Of a stretch of 10,973 bases of DNA, positions 1 through 7,288 are shown piece after piece. The position numbers and the translations under genes are program-made. The notes below the pieces were generated by a model, which saw nothing but the letters and a program-made list of their open reading frames with translations, was not told where the DNA came from and did no database searches. The stretch is from WYEG01 sp049414625 (GTDB lineage Bacteria; Desulfobacterota; Thermodesulfobacteria; Thermodesulfobacteriales; Thermodesulfobacteriaceae). The stretch lies in NCBI GenBank assembly GCA_049414625.1, contig JBMSAU010000152.1, forward strand, positions 1-10,973. The letters are read 5' to 3'. Positions within the stretch are counted from its first letter, which is position 1. The number at the start of each line of letters is the position of its first letter.

Positions 1-763
1 TATTGCGTTTGGGCTTTACCTTTTTCACAGTCCATTGGTTCTTCCAATAAGTTTTAGCCTTTCGCAGTTTGTAGCAACCCTTTACATGATCTTCGTTGGC
101 AAAGAGTTCTTACACTTTAGCTTTTTTATAGACAAAAGGGTAAAGGAAATACTAAAGCACTTTGTTTTTCTTTCTGCCCTGTATGGAGTTTTCCACCTTT
201 TCATCTTAGTAGATAGGGCTTTTGCCTCTTTGCTCGGAGAGAAGGGCGTGTCCGCATTAACTTACGGTTCAATGGTGGCTTTTGTTTTAGGAGGTGTTTT
301 AAAACTTGGGCATATGGCTATTACATCACTTTCTGAAACAAAGGCAAGCATTCAAACTTTGAACAAGTTTTTAAAGTTCTCCTTCCTTGTATCTCTACCC
401 GTCATGCTTTTTCTGTTCTTTTTTCCAGAGATTCCCGTAAAACTCCTCTTTGGACACGGAAAATTTACAAAAGCCGATGTAGAACTAACTGTAACTGCCA
501 CTAAATACTATGCAATTTCTTTGTTTTTAGGCTTCGCTTGGGGAATTCTCTATAGAACCTTTCAGATTATAAACTGGCTTCTACCCGTGTTTTTTGTTGC
601 TTTGATTAGTGTGTTAGTTAATGGCTTTTTTAACTACCTGTTCGTAGTGGTTTATAAGCTTGGAATAGTTGGAATATGCTTGGGAACTTTTTTTGCTTAC
701 TCCTTTCTTTGCGGAGTATCCTACGGGATCTTGACACGGAAGCTATTAAGTAAGTTAAAATAA
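1..763 (+). CDS. MurJ/MviN-family lipid-linked oligosaccharide flippase, C-terminal part (5' truncated)
   Basis: This is an integral membrane protein of the MurJ/MviN family, in the MOP superfamily that flips undecaprenyl-linked precursors across the inner membrane. The frame is open to the left edge (first full codon at base 2), so the TTG at 35 is not a credible start; about 253 C-terminal residues of a roughly 450-500 residue protein are present. Family marks seen are a conserved Asp-Arg before a Gly-x-x-SALTYG stretch (about 209-268) and LFGHGKFT (446-469), which resembles the MurJ LFxRGxF motif. Many hydrophobic segments alternate with short Lys/Arg loops, as expected for about seven membrane helices. 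It ends six bases before the next gene. It may be the housekeeping lipid II flippase or a paralogue dedicated to this surface glycan; the missing N-terminal half prevents a decision. Confidence 0.8.
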   Translation, partial: IAFGLYLFHSPLVLPISFSLSQFVATLYMIFVGKEFLHFSFFIDKRVKEILKHFVFLSALYGVFHLFILVDRAFASLLGEKGVSALTYGSMVAFVLGGVLKLGHMAITSLSETKASIQTLNKFLKFSFLVSLPVMLFLFFFPEIPVKLLFGHGKFTKADVELTVTATKYYAISLFLGFAWGILYRTFQIINWLLPVFFVALISVLVNGFFNYLFVVVYKLGIVGICLGTFFAYSFLCGVSYGILTRKLLSKLK

Positions 764-769
764 GAAGCG

Positions 770-1774
770 ATGGATAAGGTTAAATGTCCCATATGCTATA
801 CAGAGGTTGAAGAACGAAATTTTAAAGAAACTTATGTTTCTCCTTACAACAACCAAGAGTATAAACGCTACGAGTGCCCAAACTGCGATGTTCATTGGTG
901 GGAGCCGTTAAAGATTATTCCAGAGTTTTATGAAAGTGAAGTTTTTGAAGGTTATGTTGTGTTTCACGAGGATATAGGAACGAGGCTTTACGAATGGCAC
1001 ACAGCTTTTTTTAAATACTTTCCTTCCAATGTAAGAGGTAAGCTTTTGGATGTGGGCTGTGGAGATGGGAGGTTTTTAAGATACGCTAAAGAACAAGGCT
1101 TTGAAGTATGGGGAATAGACTTTGACAAAAAATCTGTAGAGAATGCAAAAAGGAAATTTGGTATTGACACCATTTTTGCCATGAGCTTGGAAGAGTTCTA
1201 CGAATATGCTAAGGAGAAAAACTTAAAGTTTGATGTAATCACCTTTTTCGAGGTTTTAGAACATCAGGATAAACCAAGGGAATTTTTGGAGATGGTAAAA
1301 GGGCTTTTGAAAGAAGGAGGATACATAGCGGGAAGCATGCCAAATAGGGAGAGTATATTTCAAAAAGAACTACACCAAAAGATATACTTCTGGATTGATA
1401 ATCCTCCTCACCACTTTTTAAGGTTTTCAAAGTCTTCACTTGAAAAGGCTTTTAATTTTTCTGGCTTTAAAGATGTTGAAGTTTATAAATCAGACTTTCC
1501 TTTCATAGAACTTTTTCCCTATCTTGAGAAAAAGCTTTTTGGAAACTTAGACAAGCTTAAAATAAAGCTAAAGGGTATTTTGCTTGGAGATGAGAGAAAA
1601 GCAAGAGTTTATAAGGTAGAGGAGCTTGCGGAAGTAAGTCCAAGTAAAGGAAAAGCTTACATACTTATGATGCTTAAGTTAATCAGAAATGCTATACTTT
1701 TGCCCTTTGCTTTGGGGTATGTGGGAAAGTTGAAGGAGAACGGAATTTATTTATATTTTCAGGCTAAAGCATGA
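770..1774 (+). CDS. Class I SAM-dependent methyltransferase with N-terminal Cys4 zinc-ribbon-like motif
   Basis: The protein is 334 residues. It opens with CPIC (Cys6, Cys9) and CPNC (Cys36, Cys39), a pattern typical of a small zinc ribbon. A Rossmann methyltransferase domain follows: motif I LLDVGCGDG at about residues 92-100, the acidic end of strand beta2 in GIDFD (115-119), and a motif-IV-like FFEVLEH (159-165). This matches the broad UbiG/Methyltransf_23 type. About 100 further residues form a C-terminal extension containing a hydrophobic stretch near 305-317. Zinc-ribbon methyltransferases of this build are common in polysaccharide clusters, where they may methylate sugars or cap chains; the acceptor cannot be read from the sequence. 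The stop overlaps the ATG of the following stub as ATGA, so the two were probably translationally coupled. Confidence 0.85.
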   Translation: MDKVKCPICYTEVEERNFKETYVSPYNNQEYKRYECPNCDVHWWEPLKIIPEFYESEVFEGYVVFHEDIGTRLYEWHTAFFKYFPSNVRGKLLDVGCGDGRFLRYAKEQGFEVWGIDFDKKSVENAKRKFGIDTIFAMSLEEFYEYAKEKNLKFDVITFFEVLEHQDKPREFLEMVKGLLKEGGYIAGSMPNRESIFQKELHQKIYFWIDNPPHHFLRFSKSSLEKAFNFSGFKDVEVYKSDFPFIELFPYLEKKLFGNLDKLKIKLKGILLGDERKARVYKVEELAEVSPSKGKAYILMMLKLIRNAILLPFALGYVGKLKENGIYLYFQAKA

Positions 1775-1929
1775 ACAAGAAAAAAGTTATATTCATAATT
1801 CCTTATATAGGAAGCAGGGGTGCGGAGTGTATTGCCACTAATTCGTGTAAAAGTTTGTCTGATTACGAGAAAATTGTTCTGATTTTTGAGGAAGTCATCA
1901 AGCAAGATGTAAAGGCTAATATAATGTAA
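1771..1929 (+). pseudogene. Remnant of a family 4 glycosyltransferase (N-terminal 52 residues)
   Basis: An ATG overlapping the upstream stop (ATGA) opens a 52-codon frame ending in TAA at 1927. Its start, MNKKKVIFIIPYIGSRGAE, has the shape of the first strand and glycine loop of GT4 enzymes, which usually begin with a hydrophobic strand, then a P-x-x-x-x-GGAE loop that binds substrate. The next segment (residues 31-45, ending LIFEEV) looks like the usual second beta strand. A functional GT4 enzyme has about 350-400 residues, so almost all of both Rossmann domains, including the nucleotide-binding half and the E-x7-E motif, is missing. I infer a gene truncated by deletion, with gmd now following directly. 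It may still be translated but cannot be a working transferase. The resemblance is judged by eye over a short stretch. Confidence 0.5.
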
Positions 1930-1940
1930 TTAGTAGATGA

Positions 1941-1950
1941 AGGAAGGAGA
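1941..1950 (+). promoter_or_regulatory. Ribosome binding site setting the gmd start at 1958
   Basis: A purine tract containing AGGAG (1945-1949) lies eight bases before ATG 1958. It lies inside the reading frame that would begin at ATG 1937, so 1937 would be an unlikely start. Confidence 0.7.
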
Positions 1951-1957
1951 AGTAGAT

Positions 1958-3112
1958 ATGGCTAAAAAGATTGCCCTAATTACCGGGATAACTGGACAAG
2001 ATGGTTCTTACTTAGCTGAATTTTTGCTTTCCAAGGGCTATGAAGTACACGGCATAATCCGCAGAAGTTCAACCTTCAACACCCAAAGGATAGACCATAT
2101 TTATGTAGACCCGCACGACCCAGAGGCAAGGTTGTTTTTACATTACGGAGACCTTTCCGACCCCGGCATTTTAACTGAGATTATTTGGAACATTAAACCT
2201 GATGAAATATATCATCTTGGAGCCCAGTCCCATGTTAGAGTTTCTTTTGATATGCCAGAATACACTGGAAACATTACAGGTCTTGGCACCACAAGAATCC
2301 TTGAAGCTATACGAAGAAGCGGAATAAAGACTAAATTTTATCAGGCATCTTCCTCAGAAATGTTCGGTGCCTCTCCTCCACCCCAAAACGAGAAAACCCC
2401 CTTTTATCCAAGAAGCCCTTATGCAGTGGCTAAGGTTTATGCTTTTTGGATGACAGTAAACTATAGAGAAGCCTATAACATTTTTGCTTGCAATGGAATA
2501 CTTTTTAACCACGAAAGTCCGAGAAGAGGTGAAACTTTTGTGACAAGAAAAATAACAAGAGCTTTGGCGCATATACTTGCAGGCAAGCAGAAAAAACTCT
2601 ACCTTGGGAACCTTTATGCTAAGAGAGATTGGGGGTTTGCTCCTGAGTATGTAGAAGCTATGTGGCTTATGCTCCAACAGGATGAACCAGACGATTATGT
2701 AATAGGCACAGGAGAAAGTCATCAGGTAAAGGAGTTCTTGGTGAAAGCTTTTGAGTATGCGGGCGTTGAGCTTGAGTTTAAAGGGGAGGAGTTGGAAGAA
2801 AAGGGTATAGTAAAAAGTGTTGACAGGAGATGGGAATATGTTCTTAAACCGGGCGACATAGTTGTTGAGATAGACCCGAAATATTTTAGACCTACCGAGG
2901 TTGAATGGCTCCAAGCGGACATAACAAAGGCTAAACAAAGGTTGGGATGGGAATCAAGAGTTACCTTTGAGGAGCTGGTCAAGATCATGGTAGATTACGA
3001 CCTAAAGCTCGTAGGCCTTGACCCGATTGGCGAAGGAATTAAAATTAATTTAACCAAGGGTTTTAGCTATACTAACCATGAGTATGTTTTTAGTTCCAAG
3101 GTTAAACATTAG
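1958..3112 (+). CDS. gmd: GDP-mannose 4,6-dehydratase
   Basis: Gmd converts GDP-D-mannose to GDP-4-keto-6-deoxy-D-mannose with a tightly bound NADP, in the cytoplasm. This is an extended short-chain dehydrogenase of 384 residues, close to the family's usual size of about 345-375. The NADP-binding GxxGxxG is GITGQDG at 10-16. The active-site set is present: Ser132 (where E. coli Gmd has Thr) and Glu134 in ASSSEMFG, and Tyr155 and Lys159 in SPYAVAK. The signature NHESPRRGETFVTRKI follows at about 184-199. I chose ATG 1958 over the in-frame ATG 1937 because of the well-placed AGGAG at 1945 and because Gmd proteins start directly at the MxKxALITG strand. It precedes the fcl-type gene by three bases. 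Its product is the common precursor of GDP-fucose and GDP-perosamine, both of which this cluster seems equipped to make. Confidence 0.95.
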   Translation: MAKKIALITGITGQDGSYLAEFLLSKGYEVHGIIRRSSTFNTQRIDHIYVDPHDPEARLFLHYGDLSDPGILTEIIWNIKPDEIYHLGAQSHVRVSFDMPEYTGNITGLGTTRILEAIRRSGIKTKFYQASSSEMFGASPPPQNEKTPFYPRSPYAVAKVYAFWMTVNYREAYNIFACNGILFNHESPRRGETFVTRKITRALAHILAGKQKKLYLGNLYAKRDWGFAPEYVEAMWLMLQQDEPDDYVIGTGESHQVKEFLVKAFEYAGVELEFKGEELEEKGIVKSVDRRWEYVLKPGDIVVEIDPKYFRPTEVEWLQADITKAKQRLGWESRVTFEELVKIMVDYDLKLVGLDPIGEGIKINLTKGFSYTNHEYVFSSKVKH

Positions 3113-3115
3113 ACC

Positions 3116-4255
3116 ATGAAGGTACTTGTCTGTGGTGGAACGGGGCTTGTTGGAAGTGCCATTATTAGAAAGCTGATTGAAAAGGGCTATAAGGATATTC
3201 ACGCAACTTTTCATACCAAGGAGCCTTTTCAGGCATTATCGGTTAAATGGCATAAGATAGACTTAAGAAGGCAGGAAGAGACAGAAAGTCTTTTTAAAGA
3301 AATAAAACCAGAGTGGGTATTCCTTGCCTCCGCTAAGGTAGGTGGTATATTGGCTAACAGCACTTATCCTGCAGAGTTTATATACGATAACCTTGCCATT
3401 GCTGTAAATGTAATCCATTCAGCCTACAAATTTGGCGTAAAAAAGCTACTAAACTTAGGCTCTTCCTGTATATATCCAAAGCATGCGCCTCAACCAATGA
3501 AAGAAGAATATTTACTAACAGGGAGCTTAGAACCAACTAATGAAGCCTATGCCATCGCAAAGATCTCTGCGATAAAACTTGTTAAATACTACAATCAACA
3601 ATATGGAACCAATTTCATTTCTGTTATGCCCACAAATTTATATGGTCCGAATGATAATTTTAATCTTGAAACATCCCATGTATTGCCAGCTTTAATAAGA
3701 AAATTCCACTTGGCTAAGCTTTTAGAACAGGGGGATATTGAAGGTATAAAACGAGATTTCCAAAAACATCCAATAGGTTTTGGTTTAGATAAAGAGATTG
3801 ATCTAAATAATGAGGAAAGCATATTAAAAATTCTTTCAAAACTTGGCATTTCTTTCAACTCTTCGCATCCCAACTCAAATGTTTCGGTTACCATCTGGGG
3901 TTCTGGAGAGGTTTACCGGGAGTTTTTACATGTAGATGACCTTGCAGACGCCTGTGTATATTTGATGGAAAATGTAGATGCAGAAGTAATGGGCAGACTT
4001 TGTCAAGATTATTTTGTAAATGTAGGAACAGGGGTGGATATTAAGATTAAAGAGCTTGCTATTATGATAAAAGAAATTGTGGGTTTTAAAGGCGACATTA
4101 AACATGATTTAAGCAAGCCAGATGGAACAATGAGAAAGCTTTTAGATGTTAGTAAAATAAATCAGCTTGGTTGGAAAGCAAAGACAAGCTTGGAAGAGGG
4201 GATAAAAAAAACATATAACGATTATTTGTATAATTATAGGATTTATAAAAAATGA
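3116..4255 (+). CDS. fcl: GDP-L-fucose synthase-type epimerase/reductase with a central insertion
   Basis: Fcl (WcaG) epimerises C3 and C5 of GDP-4-keto-6-deoxymannose and reduces C4 with NADPH to give GDP-L-fucose. The cofactor loop GGTGLVG is at 7-13. The catalytic set matches E. coli Fcl: Ser116 and Cys118 in GSSCIYP, Tyr145 and Lys149 in AYAIAK, and His188 in the SHVLPALIRKFH segment. MPTNLYGPNDNF (171-182), YREFLHVDD (267-275), NVGTGVD and KPDGTMRKLLDV are further family blocks. At 379 residues it is about 60 longer than E. coli Fcl (about 320). The extra stretch lies at about residues 200-257, between the His188 region and WGSG. Similar insertions occur in some bacterial Fcl proteins, as far as I recall. 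The stop overlaps the next start as ATGA. Confidence 0.9.
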   Translation: MKVLVCGGTGLVGSAIIRKLIEKGYKDIHATFHTKEPFQALSVKWHKIDLRRQEETESLFKEIKPEWVFLASAKVGGILANSTYPAEFIYDNLAIAVNVIHSAYKFGVKKLLNLGSSCIYPKHAPQPMKEEYLLTGSLEPTNEAYAIAKISAIKLVKYYNQQYGTNFISVMPTNLYGPNDNFNLETSHVLPALIRKFHLAKLLEQGDIEGIKRDFQKHPIGFGLDKEIDLNNEESILKILSKLGISFNSSHPNSNVSVTIWGSGEVYREFLHVDDLADACVYLMENVDAEVMGRLCQDYFVNVGTGVDIKIKELAIMIKEIVGFKGDIKHDLSKPDGTMRKLLDVSKINQLGWKAKTSLEEGIKKTYNDYLYNYRIYKK

Positions 4256-5223
4256 AGTTGATTGTATTTGCCGATAGTAGAAGTTTTATAAGTAACATCC
4301 TTATAGAAAAATTATTAAGCAAATTACGTCATAGGTTTGAGTTGCTTTTTGTAGTTGATACTAACAAAAGACCTAATATTGCGAAAAATAAATATTCTAT
4401 ATTAGGTAAGGAGTTTATTAAGAAAGTATTTAATAAAGACTATAAAATTAGATATGAGTGGTATTTTACGCAAACTATTTATGATATTTGTAAAAAATAT
4501 AATATAAGATGTATAGTGCCGCAAAATTATAATATTAATGATGAGGGTTTTGTAGAAACAGTTAAAAGCTATGTTCCTGATTTTGGGTTGGCTATAGGAT
4601 GTCCTCAAATTTTTAGAGAAAAATTACTAGGATCCTTTAAATATTACGTGGTAAATTATCACAATAGTTTACTACCCAAATATAGAGGTCTTCATGCAAC
4701 TGCATGGTCAATCTACTTTGAAGAAGAAATAACAGGATTTAGTTATCACATTGTAAATGAGAAAATAGATGATGGAAATATATTAATTCAGGATTACATT
4801 AAAGTTGATCAAAATTTGTCAGTTTTAGAACATGAAGTTTTAAAAACTTTTAAAGCATGTGAACAACTTGAACGTTTAATTGATTTAATGGAATGTAAAA
4901 ATACAGGATATCCACAAGTTGGGGAACCTTCTTACTATGGCAGTAAAGAACTTAAAGAAATTACCACAATAATAGACCCTACTTTATTAACAAGCAATGA
5001 ACTTAAAAAAAGGATATATTGCTTCAGTATTCTTAACATAAAATTGATGAACAATTTTTATCCTGTAACTAAATTTTTTATCTCTTCTGATTTCAATAAA
5101 AAATTTAAATTTTATTTCAGATCTTCAGACGGTATTTATTTCTATCCTATCAGGTTTAATTATCTCCCTAGATGGTTATATGATTTTTATAAATTAACCA
5201 AGATTTGGAGGAAAAATGACTAA
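4252..5223 (+). CDS. Formyltransferase-fold enzyme, probable sugar N-formyltransferase (WbkC/ArnA-N type)
   Basis: The protein is 323 residues of the N10-formyltetrahydrofolate-dependent formyltransferase family. The catalytic triad of methionyl-tRNA formyltransferase (Asn, His, Asp) is conserved: Asn135 and His137 in NYHNSLLPKYRG, and Asp173 in KIDDGNIL. The Rossmann-like core runs to about 205. After it, PSYYG (227-231) and a Thr-x-x-Glu-Leu-Lys-x-Arg segment resemble the C-terminal part of the same family. It lies between fcl and a GDP-perosamine-synthase-like gene, so I infer that it formylates the 4-amino group of a nucleotide sugar, most simply GDP-perosamine, rather than initiator Met-tRNA. 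The N-terminal ~100 residues are poorly conserved compared with Fmt. The gene is very A+T-rich (one 60-base line near 4381 is 22% G+C by hand count), unlike gmd upstream. It overlaps the next gene by eight bases. Confidence 0.8.
   Translation: MKLIVFADSRSFISNILIEKLLSKLRHRFELLFVVDTNKRPNIAKNKYSILGKEFIKKVFNKDYKIRYEWYFTQTIYDICKKYNIRCIVPQNYNINDEGFVETVKSYVPDFGLAIGCPQIFREKLLGSFKYYVVNYHNSLLPKYRGLHATAWSIYFEEEITGFSYHIVNEKIDDGNILIQDYIKVDQNLSVLEHEVLKTFKACEQLERLIDLMECKNTGYPQVGEPSYYGSKELKEITTIIDPTLLTSNELKKRIYCFSILNIKLMNNFYPVTKFFISSDFNKKFKFYFRSSDGIYFYPIRFNYLPRWLYDFYKLTKIWRKND
5207..5211 (+). promoter_or_regulatory. Ribosome binding site of the perosamine synthase gene
   Basis: GGAGG sits four bases before ATG 5216, inside the last codons of the formyltransferase gene. 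It supports start 5216, which also matches the usual family N-terminus. Confidence 0.7.
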
Positions 5224-6325
5224 ATTTATTCCAGTTTCAGAACCAACAATTACCGAGAAAGAAATAGAATATGTTTTACAAGCAGTGAAATCAGGCTGGG
5301 TATCATCGTTAGGTGAATATATAAACAGATTTGAAGATGAATTTGCAAAATTTGTTGGCACAAAATATGCTCTTGCAGTTGCAAACGGAACAGTTGGATT
5401 GCATCTTGCTTTGGTTTCTCTTGGCATTAAAGAAGGCGATGAAGTAATAGTTCCAGATCTAACTTTTATTGCCACGGCTAATGCAGTAAAATATACAGGA
5501 GCAATGCCCATCTTTGCTGATATAGACAAGGAAACCTGGTGTATCTCTATTGAAGATATTGAGAGGAAAATAACTCCGAGAACAAAAGCCATAATTCCTG
5601 TTCATCTGTATGGTCATCCTGCCGATATGGACCCAATCATAGAAATTGCCAAAAGATATAATTTATATATAATTGAAGACTGTGCAGAAGCCCATGGGGC
5701 GGAATATAAAGGTAAAAAAGTAGGTAGCATTGGACATTGTGGGGTTTTTAGTTTCTATGGTAATAAAATAATTACCACAGGTGAAGGAGGAATGATTACA
5801 ACAAACGATGAAAAATTATATGAGAGAGCAAAGTATTTAAGAGATCACGCAATGGTTAAAGAAAAGAGATACTGGCACACAGAAGTCGGGTATAATTATA
5901 GAATGACAAACATACAAGCAGCTTTGGGGCTTGCCCAACTTGAAAGGATAAATGAAATAATTAATAAAAAAAGGCGGATTTTTGAATGGTATAAAGAAGA
6001 GTTAAGTGATTTAGAAGGTATAAAACTAAACCCTGAAAAAGAATGGGCTAAGAATGTGTTTTGGATGGTCTGCCTTGTAAATGAAAATTTTGATGAGGAA
6101 AAACGAGATGAGTTTATGAAAAAATTAAGAGAGAAAGGAATTGATACAAGACCATTTTTCTATCCCTGCTCAATGATGCCAATGTATAAAAAAGATGGAT
6201 TTGTAAATCGTATTGCTTATGAGATTTACCAGAAGGGAATCAACTTGCCAAGTGGTTATAATTTAAAAGAGGAGGAGATAAAGTGGATATGTCAAGAAGT
6301 AAAGATTACTTTGAAGAATATTTGA
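5216..6325 (+). CDS. per: DegT/DnrJ/EryC1 aminotransferase, probable GDP-perosamine synthase
   Basis: A PLP-dependent fold-type I sugar aminotransferase of 369 residues, the normal family length. Per transfers an amino group from glutamate to C4 of GDP-4-keto-6-deoxymannose, giving GDP-perosamine. Visible marks are SGWVSSLG (26-33), NGTVGLHLA (57-65), the cofactor Asp155 in IEDCAEAHG, and the Schiff-base Lys184 in FYGNKIITTGEGG. The lysine argues for an aminotransferase rather than a ColD-type dehydratase, which has histidine there. Several blocks match what I remember of Vibrio cholerae RfbE: KRYWH, YNYRMTN, RPFFYP and GINLPS. The assignment is strengthened by gmd two genes upstream supplying the substrate and the adjacent formyltransferase consuming the product. 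Other nucleotide-sugar aminotransferases remain possible. The 3' end overlaps the next gene by 43 bases. Confidence 0.85.
   Translation: MTKFIPVSEPTITEKEIEYVLQAVKSGWVSSLGEYINRFEDEFAKFVGTKYALAVANGTVGLHLALVSLGIKEGDEVIVPDLTFIATANAVKYTGAMPIFADIDKETWCISIEDIERKITPRTKAIIPVHLYGHPADMDPIIEIAKRYNLYIIEDCAEAHGAEYKGKKVGSIGHCGVFSFYGNKIITTGEGGMITTNDEKLYERAKYLRDHAMVKEKRYWHTEVGYNYRMTNIQAALGLAQLERINEIINKKRRIFEWYKEELSDLEGIKLNPEKEWAKNVFWMVCLVNENFDEEKRDEFMKKLREKGIDTRPFFYPCSMMPMYKKDGFVNRIAYEIYQKGINLPSGYNLKEEEIKWICQEVKITLKNI
6268..6277 (+). promoter_or_regulatory. Ribosome binding site favouring GTG 6283 for the methyltransferase
   Basis: An AGAGGAGGAG tract lies within the per coding region. Its GGAGG (6271-6275) is seven bases from GTG 6283 and thirteen from ATG 6289, so the GTG start has the better spacing. 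The two starts differ by only two residues. Confidence 0.6.
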
Positions 6326-7062
6326 AAGTGTATCCAGATGCACCTTCCTTAGTACTGGTTAGAAGTGTTGAATTGAAAAATTTTCCTTATAGATACTTAG
6401 AGCCGCCTATCCTTGATCTCTGCTGTGGAGATGGTTTTTTTGCAGAGTTATTAGGTTTAACAGATATATATGGATGCGATATAGATGAAAAATCAATAGC
6501 CATGGCTAAAACGAGAAACATATATAAAGAAGTTTGTAAATGTGATGCAAGAAGCTTAGATGTTTATCCAGATAGTTTTTTTAACACTATTATTAGTAAT
6601 TGTGCTTTAGAACATATAGATGGTGTAGAATTAGCTCTAAAATCAAGCTATAGAGTTTTAAATAAAAAAGGAAAGTTGATCATGACTGTCCCTTCGCCTA
6701 ATTTAAATCGTTGGTTTCCTGGAAATAAGGAAAAACTCGTAAAGTATAATGAAAGGCAAAGACATTTAAATATTTACTCAATAGATGAATGGTGTAATTT
6801 ACTTAACCGTATCGGATTCCAAATAGTTGAATATTATTACATTTTTGATGAAAAAAGCTATAAGGTAGCGATATTTCTTGATGCATTACCAGAGATGCTT
6901 TCAAAATTTTATGTAATATACCGTTATGCACTCAAACTTACTCCTAAGAGCATTAAAAGATTTTTATTCCGCGTATTATTAAAAAAGTACTATATTCAAA
7001 GCCAACCAATAATTGACAACGGTGGAGAATTGGTTATAATAGCACAAAAAAATGAAGAGTAA
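6283..7062 (+). CDS. Class I SAM-dependent methyltransferase (Methyltransf_11 type)
   Basis: The protein is 259 residues if started at GTG 6283 (257 from ATG 6289). Motif I is ILDLCCGDG (43-51), where Cys replaces the usual first Gly of DxGCG. The acidic residue after beta2 is in YGCDID (63-68), and SNCALEHI (105-112) is the motif-IV region. PSPNLNRWFPG (137-147) and a Tyr-rich C-terminal part follow. There is no membrane segment or zinc motif, so it is probably a cytoplasmic enzyme acting on a nucleotide sugar or on a lipid-linked glycan. Its place between a perosamine synthase and a flippase suggests methylation of a sugar in the repeat unit, but the acceptor is not readable. Its start lies 43 bases inside per, and its stop overlaps the flippase start by 11 bases. 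Confidence 0.82.
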   Translation: MDMSRSKDYFEEYLKVYPDAPSLVLVRSVELKNFPYRYLEPPILDLCCGDGFFAELLGLTDIYGCDIDEKSIAMAKTRNIYKEVCKCDARSLDVYPDSFFNTIISNCALEHIDGVELALKSSYRVLNKKGKLIMTVPSPNLNRWFPGNKEKLVKYNERQRHLNIYSIDEWCNLLNRIGFQIVEYYYIFDEKSYKVAIFLDALPEMLSKFYVIYRYALKLTPKSIKRFLFRVLLKKYYIQSQPIIDNGGELVIIAQKNEE

Positions 7063-7288
7063 TTTTAAAAATGCTGTATATAACGCAATAGGCTTTATTT
7101 TTCCAGTTGCTGTAGGTTTAATTACAACACCATACATAGTTCACAAACTTGGTACAGAGATTTATGGAATATATGTTTTAGCAATATCTCTTGCGGGAAT
7201 GCTTTCTTTTCTTGATCTTGGTTTTGGACAGGGAATTATAAAGTTTGTATCTCATTACAAAGCAAAAAATGATTTAAAAAATAAATGA
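7052..7288 (+). CDS. Wzx flippase, N-terminal fragment (78 residues)
   Basis: This holds the first two membrane helices and the family marks TTPYIVHKLGTEIYGIY (about 25-41) and FLDLGFGQGIIKFVS (53-67). The last residues, DLKNK, come from the shifted frame or lie right at it. Alone it cannot form a transporter. Confidence 0.6.
   Translation: MKSNFKNAVYNAIGFIFPVAVGLITTPYIVHKLGTEIYGIYVLAISLAGMLSFLDLGFGQGIIKFVSHYKAKNDLKNK

Noticed and set aside
35..37. TTG as the start of the first gene
   Set aside because: The same frame is open and protein-like to the left edge, and a MurJ protein needs about 200 more N-terminal residues. It is an edge-truncated gene.
1920..1925. TATAAT resembling a -10 box ahead of gmd
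   Set aside because: It is at a plausible distance from gmd, but no -35-like hexamer lies 16-19 bases upstream, and chance TATAAT matches are frequent in A+T-rich DNA.
1937..1957. ATG 1937 as the gmd start
   Set aside because: The seven extra residues are encoded by the ribosome site itself, and Gmd proteins begin at the following Met.
2354..2938. Minus-strand open frame of 194 codons opposite gmd
   Set aside because: It lies wholly inside a gene with intact catalytic motifs, and its translation shows no domain-like pattern. It is a shadow of gmd codon usage.
5194..5592. Minus-strand open frame of 132 codons opposite per
   Set aside because: It is antisense to the well-conserved N-terminal half of the aminotransferase and has no ribosome site or recognisable protein features.
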